Below are positions 22,208-34,200 of a stretch of DNA of 64,000 nt, piece by piece. The translations under genes were made by a program, and so were the position numbers. This DNA comes from Arthrobotrys musiformis. Lineage: Eukaryota; Ascomycota; Orbiliomycetes; Orbiliales; Orbiliaceae. Position 1 is the first letter of the stretch; each line of letters opens with the position of its first letter. The notes below the pieces were generated by a model. The model ran no database searches, was not told the DNA's origin, and saw only the letters and a program-made list of their open reading frames with translations. The stretch spans positions 1,922,001 through 1,986,000 of the forward strand of contig JAVHJL010000001.1 in assembly GCA_036971715.1 (NCBI GenBank), read 5' to 3'.

Positions 22208-24086
22208 ATGGTGAATCCAACTTGGGCTGCAAAATCGCAGAGCCTTCCACCAATTATCAAGGGAGAGATAAGACTACAACTTGGCCTCACTACAGGGCTA
22301 GCCGCCATCGCGAGTAAGTTCAAATTCTGCTAGAGAATATATGCATATATGGTCCGACATATACGCTCGACTGTATCTCAATTTATAGCTGGCATTTCAT
22401 TTCTAACTGTTGTTCTTTTCTTGGTATCTATAAGCCACCGTTGTTCTCGCTAGACTATACATTCGGCGGTTCTATATTGGCAAGGTCGAGCTTAATGACT
22501 GGGTCCTTCTTGTCGCTTGGGTATGAGATACCTTATATTTAAAAACAATGTTTCGTATTGAGATTGCAGCTAGCTATGCGATTAGGTACCATATAGCTTC
22601 ACAGGTCGAATATATCCATCTAACTTATTGATTTTTCCCTCAAGATCTTTCTTATAGGATTCACTGGGGCACAAATTGGATCGATTCCTATTGCATTTAT
22701 ACTCTCGGACGATCTCGAGAAGGGTATATTTGACGCGGGCGCAATAACCGCAAAGGTATGGGCCCACTACCACATTGACCCCCGATATAGAAATTCGAAT
22801 CTAACTAGCTTCTACAATTAATTATATATTTAACAAGGCTAACTGCGGCGATCTAAAATATATAGTTGAAATATGACTACGCTCTGATTATTCTATATTA
22901 CATTTGTGTCTACCTCACAAAGCTCTCAATCCTACTTCTCTATCTTCGACTGTGTAGGTGGCGGAAATATACACTTATTGAGTCGGACACGTCTATTCTA
23001 ATTACAATTGAAACCACAAAATAGGCAAACGCGAGAACAAACTCCGATATCTCAGTAGTGGCGGTCTGCTTCGAAACCTAACATGGCTTACTCTCATTTT
23101 CGTCACATTTATGTTCATTCCATGCCTCTTGGTCTCGATATTTCGTTGCTTACCCCTCAAAAACATCTGGTCTCCAAATTCGGATGCAAAAGATCTTGGG
23201 TGTATCAATCGCATCGTATTCTTTCTTGGTAAGTAACATTCGGAATCTCATCAATTAATGATCGGTCAAGCCCTCTAGATTACTAAAGTGAACATCTCAT
23301 AAAGCCACAACTGTTCTACATATCTTTGCTGATATTGTGATTGCTATACTCCCAATCCCACTGGTCATGAAAATCAAGGGGCCTTTGATATACCGAATAA
23401 GCTTGATGGGCGTTTTAATGCTGGGTTTGTTAGCAACTATTGCGTGGTGAGTTCACACATACTCGTTACGTTTACAGTTATTTGCTAGAATTCAAATTTG
23501 GCGTTATATTTGGGCGCACTGATATCTAAAACTTGCACAAATATGAGTAGTGTCGGACGGCTCATCATCCTCGTAGAAGCCTATCGACAGAAAGGGTTTT
23601 TTTATCAGTATGCGACTTTGATTAACACATGGTCATATACCGAGTGTGCCCTCGGGATCATTGGGGCTTCGATTCCAGGTACTTTCAGGTGCTTCATCTT
23701 TCCCCCTCGATAATTCGGAAATACTAACAACCGGTGTCCAAACAGCATTAAAACCGGTCCTTAGAAAATTCTTCCAAATCCTTGGTGCGTCTGGGTGGAG
23801 TAGCGCTGGTCGTACAGGGCCTCAGGCGCAGGCTCGCAGTGGTCAGTCCGGTAGTCTATCTTGCCATGTCGCCATGGAAGAAAACAAACGGAGAATAAAC
23901 GATCTACACCTAGCGGAAGCCGGGGAAATAGATGATTCAAAATGTTCGAAGTCCGATTCTAGAACTCGAACAGATAGCTCGGGGGGTTGCTCCGCGCGAA
24001 CGCAATCGACGTTCGTCGCACGGCCGGAGATATCGGTCCCCTTGGCCGCAAAACTACGAATGAGCGGGTCTGGTAATACTCACTAG
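22208..24086 (+). CDS. fungal rhodopsin-domain integral membrane protein (gene 2, nine exons)
   Basis: Nine exons: 22208-22313, 22435-22520, 22570-22585, 22658-22755, 22866-22953, 23025-23228, 23305-23446, 23548-23678 and 23746-24086. All phases close and the product is 403 aa. The seven-helix fungal rhodopsin-like order is seen: VLARLYIRRFYIGKVELNDW (about 39-58), IYTAK-type loop region, ILYYICVYLTKLSILLLYLR, FVTFMFIPCLLVSIFRCLP with the conserved tryptophan and C-I-N-R, IFADIVIAILPIPLVMKIKG, and NTWSYTECALGIIGASIPALKPVL. The 16-nt third exon is required to restore frame. The C-terminal about 100 residues are polar and Ser-rich. It shares the family but little sequence with gene 1, and has a much shorter N-terminus. 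Function of the family is unknown; a membrane sensor or transporter role is speculation. Confidence 0.85.
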
Positions 24087-24697
24087 CCAGTTACTTATTT
24101 AAAGTTTTATAATATTGTATAATTTTTATTTTATTTTTATTTTTGTCATTTTTTCCCTTCCTTTTCTCCATTTACAGAGCTCCCCTAGAAAGCAAGCTGG
24201 GTTGAGACCTCAACATATGGTACGAACTTAGGTAATGACACCGCCCGACAGTGGGTTTTCGACATAGAGGAACCGCATACGCCCCAATGTATTCGACTAC
24301 CGGAATGCTTTGAAGGGTTCATTTGGTATGCGGTTGCTTCTTTGGGTAGTTTCTATGGCGTACCTTTTCATTCTATCCGACCAGAATAACTTAGGGACTA
24401 GCGTCTATGCTTGGAATGCCACGGTCAGGACGTTGGAACCGAGACTTGCGTTGCCCTGTTGGGACAGCTATATCAGCCTAATTACTCGGCAGCAAGCAAG
24501 CAAACCGCCTCAAACCTCAGCCAGGAACAAGATTACATGCATACCATTGCATCGACCATCATCTTGCTTAATCTGCACTGGGAATGTAAGGAGGTTGTGC
24601 AAGGGAGGCTTCAAATGGACGACGCCGACGGCGTTTCTTTCAATACATTATCATAAGCAGATGCAAACGACAATATCACGATATCACCACTATCAAC
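24087..24697. other. intergenic stretch before the lactonase gene
   Basis: About 610 bp. A T-rich run (24110-24170) follows the rhodopsin-like gene and probably belongs to its 3' flank. A 163-codon frame starting with TTG at 24310 overlaps the lactonase start and shows no family signature, so it was not called. The last 100 bp should be the 5' leader of the lactonase gene. Confidence 0.4.
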
Positions 24698-26060
24698 ATG
24701 TTCGGCCTCGACTTAATTCGAAATCTCGCTGTACGATCTCTGACGCTGATTCGACCCCGGTCGGACCTCGTCAGCGAATCCAAGGAATACTCATATCTTG
24801 AAAACAAGGACTATCTGCTGTCAGTCGGCTCATACAACGGGGATATCACGATCCTGAAATACAATCCGTTCCAGAAGACTATCTCGAAGGTTTCGACGTA
24901 TACCCAACCAAAATTCCAACCGTCCTGGCAGGCGGTCCACCCAACTCAAAAAATTATCTACTCTGCCGATGAAGGGAGCCCAGGGGGGCTTGTATCTTTC
25001 CGACTGGACAAAGCGACCGGAGAGTTGAAGAAGCTCGGAAAGGCAGAGGGTATCAACGGGACAGTGAGCATCGCTTTCTATAAGGACCTCGCCATTGTCG
25101 CCGCATAGTTAGTTCTGAGCTCCAAACATCTATAAATACCATGGATGCGTTTTCTTACTCGTTTACAGCACAGGGCACTCAATTCAAACATTCGACACGA
25201 ACCAAGCCGGTGATATTTCACAGGCGCGTGACACCTTCACATATTTCCTTAAGGAACCAGGGCCGAATAAAGAAAGACAAGAGTCCTCCCACCCGCATCA
25301 AGTTGTCATAGATCCTACTGGACACTACGTTGTTGCGCCTGACCTCGGGGCAGACCTTCTACGTCTGTATTCTATTAATGGAGCCCGCTTGTCCGAGCTT
25401 CAAACAATCCCGGTAGCCGCTGGCTCCGGTCCACGTCATGTAGCATTTCACGTTATCGACAAACCGGACGAAATCTACGAAAGGAATAGGACCATGTTAT
25501 ACGTCGTCAATGAGTTGAAGAACACACTCACTGTATTCAAGACCCACCAGTACGATAACGGAACCTTTGGGTTTATTGAGGTGCAAAACCTTCCTACATT
25601 ACCGCCAAGCTCGACAGAACATCTTGCTTCGGTACCTTCGCCAACAGCTGGAGAAATCACCATCTCAGTAAGTGTTAAATTTCTGTGAATTTGCCTTGTT
25701 TTAGGGTCTTGTGTTGCTAACTAGCCTCTGCAGAAGGACAAACGGTTCCTATATGTCTCTAATCGTAATGACTACACATTCAAGGACAAAAAATTTGGAG
25801 CATCCGACTCAATCGCCTTATACAAGATTGAACCGGTTACCGGGTTCGTTACATTTGTCAAACTCCTTCAAGCTGGTGGAATAACACCACGTCACTTTTC
25901 CTTCGATGAGTCGGGAAAATTTGTTGCCGTTGCATTGCAGGAAACGGATACGATAGTTATCTACAAAGTCGACCCGGTGAGTGGAGAGTTTATCGGCGCA
26001 GAAGATCATGACCTTAGCTTTCCCGTTTCGGACCGCCCGGTTTGTGTCAATTGGTTGTAA
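24698..26060 (+). CDS. lactonase-type seven-bladed beta-propeller protein (6-phosphogluconolactonase/muconate cyclase-like)
   Basis: Exons 24698-25107, 25169-25667 and 25734-26060 (introns 61 and 66 nt) give 411 aa. Repeated propeller-blade signatures are visible: YLLSVGSYNGDITILKYN (about 39-56), HPTQKIIYSADEG, SSHPHQVVIDPTGHYVVAPD, AGSGPRHVAFH, TMLYVVNELKNTLTVFK, KRFLYVSNRND and ITPRHFSFDESGKFVAVALQ. This is the lactonase/YkgB-type propeller family, whose members include 6-phosphogluconolactonases and carboxy-cis,cis-muconate cyclases. The HPHQV and GPRH segments are the usual conserved histidine/arginine pockets. No convincing signal peptide is present, though residues 5-18 are mildly hydrophobic. 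Reaction and pathway (pentose phosphate or aromatic catabolism) cannot be told apart from the sequence. Confidence 0.85.
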
Positions 26061-26659
26061 ACAAAAAGATTGGTTGTGGTTGGCGTCAGGGTCATGTTGA
26101 TTAATCCATTCTTTAGCTTAGTTTTGCAATTGATTTTCTGAAGAAATAAGATACCCCGTTACACTATTTATCTAAGTTCTAAAATAAGCTCTGCTTTTAC
26201 AATAGCAGAAAGGCGGGGATCTGTACAGTCATGCTACTTTGATCTTCATGATTCGTTAGCGAATGTATCCAGTGGATCTATGGAGCGAAATTCATGGAGT
26301 GGGCGGGTTTTGTGGTGATAAAGACTATCGATATCACGAAAACATTTGCAATTAGCTTACGAGATAAATCGTGAGGGCTTTGGAGGTAACAGACACGACA
26401 GATAACGGGACAAAGCCATCTTATCATAGACAAAATTTCAAGACAGGTTCAAAGGTAGTAGTATCAAAACGCCAGGATATATTTGAACAATGCTCAGTAA
26501 AGGTAATAGACAAAACACCAAGCTCCTTCCAGTGCAAAAAACGGACAGTCCGAAACACCTGCAGCGCCTCGCTATGCAAAGGACCCAACTAATTACAAAA
26601 TATGCGCACAGCGCACATGAACACGGCGCACAGCGACGTCTTTGATGGTTCACCATATA
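26061..26659. other. intergenic stretch between convergent genes
   Basis: About 600 bp between the stops of the lactonase gene and the cysteine-rich/basic gene. Short overlapping frames on both strands (26371-26656) show no coding signature. Confidence 0.45.
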
Positions 26660-27348
26660 TTAAACCCTTTTAAATAGAGCCCCAAGCTCATCTGAAGCAG
26701 GCTTTGGGCTTCGTCGACGATCTGTCCCCTCCTCAGATTTTTGAGACCGCTCCCGAGGGCTCATCTGAGATACAACGAACTCTCTGTAAGAATAGCCACC
26801 GTAAGATTGGGAGGGCCTTCGAACCCGTCCGCTACTCTCGTAACCTCCAAACCCAGAATCAAGTGAGCTAGAGTCCCCACTTCTTCGCGTTGAAGAAGTA
26901 TTGGTTCGTTTTGGTGGCGCTGGCTTCGCATCTGTCTTTTTAGCATCCTTCCCCTTCTCTTGTGTCTTTGGTGTCCGTGTGGGCTCATCATGCTTCAATT
27001 TAGAACCTCGATTCGGTGCAGTCTCACTGTTTCCTGAGAGCTTGTTGTAGGCCTGTCTTCTCTTTCGCTCCCTTCTTTTGCTCTCAGTAGCGCTGGAGTC
27101 ATCGCGCATCGAGACAGCGATACACTCCGGGCAGAATCCGGGGATACTTTCGATTTTTGGTTTACACTTTGGATCTGTGCAATTTGTCTTTGGGATACCC
27201 TTGTCGTGTCCGTTTTGGTAACCGTCGCAGGCAAGGTACTTGAAGACGACAAAGTAGCATAGTTTCTCTACTTGTGGGGCTTTCTTTGATTTTGACTTTT
27301 CAGAGATACGTCAGCCACGTGCATATAACCTTTACCTCCTATAGGCAT
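26660..27348 (-). CDS. orphan protein: small cysteine-rich domain plus long basic disordered tail
   Basis: Exon 1 is only 13 nt (27348-27336; M-P-I-G plus one base), the intron 27268-27335 is 68 nt, and exon 2 runs 27267-26660, giving 206 aa. The short first exon is inferred because it supplies an ATG, a GTAAAG donor and the right phase. Residues 5-57 form a compact domain with cysteines in LCYFVVFKYLACDGY, GHDKG, NCTDPKCK and GFCPEC, a pattern that could bind zinc. From residue 60 the chain is Lys/Arg/Ser-rich (SKRRERKRRQAYNKLSG, KTQEKGKDAKK) with a GFGGYESSGR patch, and is probably disordered and nuclear. I recognise no named family. An alternative frame gives a 85-codon reading without these features. 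Confidence 0.6.
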
Positions 27349-27848
27349 CTATATAAAAGAGACAGAGGGTAGTCTTACGAGATCCTGTAGTTCATGTGAA
27401 CTTGTGTTCGGGCGCCTGAAGCGTCTTACCGCCATTGGCAAGATATTATATCGATTCATCTTCAACACAAATTTTGGTTATCGCCCGCAGAAAAATGCAA
27501 CAAGGTAATATCGAAAGCGAAATTCTGGCATAAGCTTATTTGAGGGGTATTGAGGCTATGAGGTATGATTTTGTGAAATTATGAACTCTCTATTCGACCG
27601 GGAGAATAATCTTTGTATTTTAATATTTTCAGACCGGTCGGCTTTTCCGACCTGCTATATTATCGCCGCGCGGGATTTACTTACAGATGTCGGCCATATC
27701 ACCCTGCATTGCCAGCGCATCGAATCACAGTTGCAATATTCACATTAAGTGCCTCTGACCCCACCTGCAAAGAAACGTTCAAATGGGCCGCTCTGCACGG
27801 GAACGTCAAAATTTTCTCTTTAAACGTTGGGGGGCCATCCATTGATCG
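27349..27848. other. intergenic stretch between divergent genes
   Basis: About 500 bp shared as promoter region by the cysteine-rich/basic gene (minus) and the orphan membrane protein gene (plus). A 106-codon frame at 27613-27933 overlaps exon 1 of the latter in another frame and was rejected. Confidence 0.4.
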
Positions 27849-28509
27849 ATGTCCACCGAGGCGGCTGCTGTCAGGAGCAGTCGACTGGGACACGTGCGTA
27901 GCAGCCTATGGAATGCGGGAGAATGGTTGGTGAGAGCACCATGGAGGGTGCTTCAATGCATCTGGGTCTCTGTGACCACGCCTATTACTGAAATTGGTAA
28001 GTGGGCACCCATTGACGTCTCCTGAAGACGTTTAAACCTATTATATCAATTCCCGAGCGGGCCGCTCTGACAGTTTTTGTGTGGGGGAGTTATTTGTAGT
28101 CGATATCATAACCAATTGGTCACAACTTTCGCAAAAGGCCCGACTTCGAGGGTATTCTATGCTAGTGTCCATGATAACATTTATCGTCTGGCTGTTTCTA
28201 TTCATCTGGGCGCTTCGATTTGATGGTAAGAAACGGACAGAGTTTCTCGCCATAAACCTGGGGACTACCCTCATAGGGTTCGCCCTGTTGTTGTATTGTC
28301 TCCTCAACGCATTGAAGTGTCCCAGGACTCCTCTCCGACAGGTTGCTTCTAGTGGAGCCCCGGGAAGGTGGAAATATGCTATATGGTTTTTTGAAGAATT
28401 TGCGCCAGAGACGACGTTTTTAATATTAATTCTGGGAATGCTAGCCGTATTAGTAGTGCGGGTTCATCAGAGTGTGGGTGATGGCGAGAGTTTGGACCTA
28501 AGAGTTTGA
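27849..28509 (+). CDS. orphan small integral membrane protein
   Basis: Exons 27849-27996 and 28100-28509 around a 103-nt intron give 185 aa. The model starts at MSTEAAAVRSSRLGHV and the phase across the intron closes. Three or four hydrophobic segments are visible: a weak one near 35-55 (RVLQCIWVSVTTPITEI), then about 70-90 (MLVSMITFIVWLFLFIWAL), about 97-120 (FLAINLGTTLIGFALLLYCL), and about 152-172 (TTFLILILGMLAVLVVRV). Charged loops lie between (RFDGKKR, KCPRTPLRQ) and the C-terminus is short and polar. It has no signal peptide. The layout suggests a four-helix membrane protein of endomembranes or plasma membrane. I do not recognise the family. Confidence 0.6.
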
Positions 28510-29130
28510 AAGCGAGTAGTTTTAACAGGGCTAGGGCATGCAAGCATTTCATTATGGATTGAAATGCAGTATGAGGCACGCACGGTATGGGTTGATCGCC
28601 CTCTCGAATTTTTATATCAGCAATGAGGCTATCCTTCTGTCTTATTTTTGTTTTTATCCCTTCGATCGAGGGGCTCCAGACCCTTGAGAACCAATCTAGT
28701 CTCAAGGGTCGAATCCCCGCCTCAGTACCCTTGAAGACCCGCCTCGATATTAGCATCAAGACGGCTTGTCGCAACACGAAGAATTCGCGTTGGCATGTTG
28801 TAATTTGGAATCAAGGGGCCGCTGGCTCGTTGGGGATACGCGCTGATCCACACACGCGAACTCATATTAAGCATCGCATCGCATCGCAGCTGCTTCATTG
28901 GACCTTTCTACCTGCCTGAAAGGACAGAGCGCATGTTATCGAAAGTGATGGGCGGGTAGATATCGGATGCCTTCACCACACTAGCCTCTACCGGTAGGTC
29001 CACATTTCAGTGCAGTATCCGCTGCAAGAGCGGAAGATCGAATTCAAATCAACACCAAGATCCAATCTTGGATCTCAACTCTTGTCGTCTTGGTCTACGT
29101 TATATTCGAAATTGAATATCGATTGTCTAA
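28510..29130. other. intergenic stretch
   Basis: About 620 bp between the orphan membrane gene and peptide N-glycanase A. Frames at 28379-28777 (minus) and 28623-28919 (plus) overlap each other and show no family signature. Confidence 0.4.
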
Positions 29131-31262
29131 ATGGCTCGTAGACAGTATTTCCCGAGTGGCCTCAGCCTCTACCAAGGTATGTTTATAAACCCAAATCGGG
29201 AACGGGGCGTGCAGAGTGGTGTGTATATACGGTGTTGAATTAACTAACCCGATGGAGCACAGTGTCGACATGGGGTTTAGCATTACTCCCTATTCTTTCT
29301 TTGGCTTTCCAAGCCCAGTACCCCGAGCAGCACCAAGTCTCGCCCAGCGTCGATGGGGAATTAACAGAGTTCTTTCAGCTCTATAAACCTCCTTTGGCTC
29401 CTCTATCCAATACCACTAGTCCGCACGACGATTTTAGTGGCGAGGCATGTTCTTCGACGATTCTGCAACATGAGTTCATAAATTCTTACGGGCAGCCAGG
29501 CATTGCTCAATATTCGCCTCCTCCTTCGTCCTGCGAATGGAATACAGTATATTTTCATCTTTACACTACTAGCAAAGGCCGTCAATATGACCGCCTAGCT
29601 TTCCTATTCTTCAATGATACAGAGCTCTGGCGAACGAGCACTGCTGAGCCAATCCCGAATGGCATATCATTCCAGTATACCAAGGATGTAACCCCTTTCA
29701 GTGCGCTTCTGAGAGAAAATGGAAAAATCATCTTGGATATGGGGAACATGGTCACCGATGTGCTTACGGGTACATTCGCTGTAACCTTGACAGCTCACTA
29801 CTTCAAGCTAGACCTACCGCCACAGCAAAAGGTAGCGGATGTCGTTGTACCAGTTTCCAGAAAGCAAGGGCTTAATGGGCAGCCGAGCCACTTCGTCTTA
29901 CCCGGCGATATTGCAGAAACTACCGTCTCCGTTCCTAAGAATGTAAAGACGGCAAAACTTTCCATCATAGCTAGTGGAAACGCCGAAGAGGAGTTCTGGT
30001 ACACAAATGTGCCGAATGAGCTTGTAAATGTTTTCCCCGACAATACCTTGTTCGGTCACTCGCCTTACCGGGAGGTACAAGTATTCGTGGATGGGATCAT
30101 GGTTGATGCTATTGTCCCAGTACCTACCATCTACACAGGGGGTATCAATCCAGGTCTTTGGAAACCGATCGTGTGCCCCCACGCCTATGACCTATGGGAG
30201 GCCGATATCGATATCACCCCCTTCGTCGCCGGGAAGACAGATGCAGTCATCGAATTCAGGGTAGAAGGGTTGACCAGCATCGACGGCCACCCGGAAATCG
30301 GTGGAGGGATCAACCAAAACTGGTATGTTAGTGGAAGAGCATTCTTCTGGACAGACCCCGAAGCGCCGCAAATAGACGCCTCCGAATACTCTGTAGAGGT
30401 ATCATCCGAAGTTAGCACTGGTTGGACAATCGACGGGACTGGCGAAAATCAACTAGTAAAATATCGAACATATGTTCGCCGGACGACAGCAATATCCCGG
30501 GACTCCCCGGAAGGACGTTTGTGGTGGCAGCGGTTCCAAACTTATTCCGCAGAGGGTACCCTTTCGGCGGGCGGCAATAATCAGACGCTCAAGGCCAATA
30601 CTCACGCCGTCGACGGTTCTCAGGTCAGAAAAGATCAAACTGTTCCCTCAAAGTCCCTAACTTTCCAAGGCCTTGGATCGACCAAACTCCGAGACTTAGT
30701 ATTTTTCCTACAAATGGACCAAGCATTTGTTCCCTACCCGGATAAGAGCTTCTTTTTGTACGGCAAGGTCAAGAGCATTTATAAGAACCACGGCCCAGAA
30801 TCGACGCTTCTCACAGACAAATCTGTCTTCTCCCCTGATGGCTTTTCCAAGGAGGCATTAGGCGTTCACGTCTATAGCGACCGAAGATTCCTCGATGATG
30901 AGGCCTCTTATCTCTCTGCGGCGACGGGGAGCAATAAAACTAGTTGGATCAACGGCGCCTCTCATCAAAATTACAACTACGCAATCGGTGACGGCTCATT
31001 CACCACTGATAGGACGGTCAAGGATTACAGTAGACAGATGCGCAGTGTTTATGCGCACGTAACCAGCGATATCCAGAGCATAAACGGCATTCCATTGGAA
31101 TCTATTCCCTATAATACCAATTCCAATGATAGAGGATTGCGAGAGATGGAAGTAACGAAGGAAGAGCTCTTATGTCCTCGTCTACCGCATGGGAGAGGTA
31201 AAGACAACTGCCCTGTTGAAAATTCGGACCCTGTTTTAGAGGCTCTCGAAGGAACGCTATAG
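29131..31262 (+). CDS. peptide N-glycanase A (PNGase A-like peptide:N-glycosidase)
   Basis: Exon 1 29131-29176 and exon 2 29263-31262, with an 86-nt intron carrying a CTAAC branch site, give 681 aa. The short first exon (MARRQYFPSGLSLYQ) precedes a hydrophobic segment (WGLALLPILSLAFQAQ), so the protein is secreted or a type II membrane protein. The body matches fungal and plant PNGase A-like enzymes: LQHEFINSYGQPGIAQYSPP, SCEWNTVYFHLYTTSKGRQY, DRLAFLFFNDTELWRTSTAEP, then NELVNVFPDNTLFGHSPYRE, GGINPGLWKPIVCPHAYDLW and DIDITPFVAG. These enzymes remove N-glycans, including core-fucosylated plant glycans, from glycoproteins at acidic pH. Length is typical. Several N-x-S/T sites suggest it is itself glycosylated. 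Confidence 0.9.
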
Positions 31263-34200
31263 AATAGACTTACTGCAGCGTATACAGATTTCAATATATT
31301 TCCCCGGGAATAACTTGCTTTCGGGCCCTTCTTAGATCATTTCACAAGTTTTAGTGCTCGAATATTAAAACCTGAATAACCAAGGAAAACGCCACAGAAT
31401 ATATTCCATATAGCCTGTATCGTCTTCTAGTCCATTGCTGCCCGGCGCATATATGGCTCATGCATATACCAGGACCGATCAAAAACCACAGGGTCTCATG
31501 TTGCAATGTTGTAAAATGCTAGTACCATGCAGCGTCGTTCTGTTCAGGGAAGCAAGACAATTTAGCCGTTGGGTTTAGTCTCGCCCGTGGCAGCCCGCTT
31601 GCATACGGGACGAGAAGGCCCCATTCCTTCCCCCATCTAGTCAAACCATCCCTCCGAGCTTGTTTGATCGTCATCCACGTTTTTTTACCGCGACCGATAG
31701 ACGAGGGCCGACGCATCGAAAAAGTCAAAGTAGCCTCGCACCCAATGGGCCCGGTTGGGATTTTAAAATCAGCTGCGCAGGCTACACGTGGGACTATCCG
31801 CTGTAGATATAGACGTTTGGAGTATATTGGCTGATCAACTCGTCTATTTTTAAGGTAGGCTCTGAACTGTTCTAACGAAGTAGATCGCCGCTATCGTTTC
31901 TCCATTAATATTCAGCGATACCCTGATGTATCGATAACTCGAAACCCGCTAAGCCCTAAACTGTATACATGTAAACATTTATAAACGTCAATGAATACTG
32001 GACTATCGAGATGTGATTATAGGCTACTACAGCCTGTGGAGGCTATGATTCGGTGAGATTTATGCTTGGCAACAATTGTTCTCACTTTCTTCGTATTCAA
32101 TCACCGAAGCTGTACATAGAGCCTGACTTTTTTCTGGACCATCTGCTGATAGAGTAGACTGTGCATTGGATTTCACGGATTCGCCCTCCGATATTTCGAC
32201 TTTTTACACACAAATTTCTCGTATAGACGGTACCTGCTTCCGCCGTCCGCATATAACAACCTCTAGATAATCCAAAATCAATTTGCAAGTTATTAGGGAT
32301 GCTTGTCAGTCTGGGATCCGGGGTTGTGTGGATATATTGATATTGAAAATAGCCGACACGAACTTTTTCCAACAACCCAACAAACAGTAAAAGTCCGCTT
32401 GCCCGCCCCCCGGGACAAGTCACCTTTTTTTATAACGTCCATTTCCCTCTCTTTCGCTTATGATTAGATTTTCTCCTCTTTCTCCGCTTTCTGCCTTCGT
32501 TTACCGTTGACGGGTGGAGCACGCTACGCATTTTGCCTGACATGCTTTTTAAAATTGATAGGGAACTTTTAGACATGATTACCCTCCAGCATGCGTCTTT
32601 AAATTGTGAAATGGCTAAAATAGTCGGGGTTTCCCCACAAAACCTTCTTTAGGTGGAGGTCTTTTTTTTAGACTGAGCTTAACCGACTTGGTGACCGCCG
32701 GCTTCGTGCGATACTTGTTTTTCCCGCTCTCGGGCTCTCTCTGGTCTTAGTATTGTGAACTGCGAACAGGATTCTGCAGAGCTATTTTTTGACAGGAGAA
32801 AGGGCGTGGGGATCAGGCGAATGCATTCAGCCGGTAGGCTTCACTTTCATCATATTAGAAATTATTAATGTTAACGTCTGGGCTTTGTTGTCTTACTCGA
32901 CTTGTTCAGGTATGTCTAGGTAGGGTCAGATGGCCATTTTGAGAGAACTAGTAATTCAATTCGTTTTGCCAGTGTCTATGCGACTTCTGTCAATAGTGAA
33001 TTATCCAAATGAATGTAAGCGAACAATTTCCTACGAAAAAATGGCAATTGTTTCAAAACATCCCTAGAGATTTGTGCGGGGGGAAATATATGTGTGTAGG
33101 TGTGGCGGTACCCGCTATCAGCGGATCAAATTGGCACACCTCGGATATGCATACATACAGAGCCCTTCGTATGTCATAGAAATCAAATCCCTGGCAAGTA
33201 AAATGTCCGGTCCCGACAAGAAGGCATAAGCTAATCCTAAGAAGGAGGTTTGCATCTACTGGGATCGGATTAGTTAGTTGCAGAGGCCGGAGTGTGGGTC
33301 GTCCCTTTTACAATGTAATGGACTGTTATGATAATTCATACACCATTATACTTCATTGGTGTCAGGCTAGCATCTATAGCCGGTACACGAATAATGCCAC
33401 GGCCTCCGGAATAATCTTGAGTAAAGTCTCTGAGCCACACCACGGAGAAGAATTGTGGGTGTTTGCACTTCCAGCCACTGAGGTAATAGCTCTTGCTATC
33501 TGGATGCCCCAGTAATCGTACGGGCTTATTAATAATTGACCTAGGTTAGACCGGGTTGTATATTTAGCAGAGGGTAATTCATGAGGCCATTATGCGGATA
33601 CTCTAAGGCAGATTACATATAATCACCCAAATTATAGCAGCCGGACACAAAGCAATATATCCTATAGCCTAGCCTAGTACTTGATTTCTACCCTCATATT
33701 TACGAAAATATAGTCTGCTGGCCAAAATCCGGATTTCAGAATTAGAGAACTTTTTTCTTCGACCTCTACGGAGGTATGCATATGTTCAGCACTTTGAAAT
33801 TTAGAGCCCTTGAAGGTTCTTGCAGGATCTGCATACTCGCATGGCATTTTCTAAAGTCGGAGGGCATAATTCCGCTAAGCTAAGAATGTACTGGCTCCGC
33901 ACAGTCGGTGCTCCCATGCTTCGAGAAGGCTGGATCAATGCACGACGGTGCAAGGATTACCCTGCTCGAATCGTTGTCTATAAATCTAAGCTTTAATCTT
34001 ATTCCTATCGATCTGCCCGATGATCCGCTAACCCTTCGTCATCGTTTGCTAGCGAACGATGTGGGACTGTCATGAATTTCAACGTCGCGAGGCGAATTCT
34101 TGGGGTTCCAAGCCTGCGTCCATGCATTGGCCTTCACGCCGAGCTATTCCTTAACCCACTTTTAGGCGAAATCATGGCTTGATATGGAAATAATCTATAT

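Noticed and set aside
24310..24801. 163-codon frame overlapping the lactonase start
   Set aside because: It begins with TTG, overlaps the well-supported lactonase exon in another frame and has no family signature.
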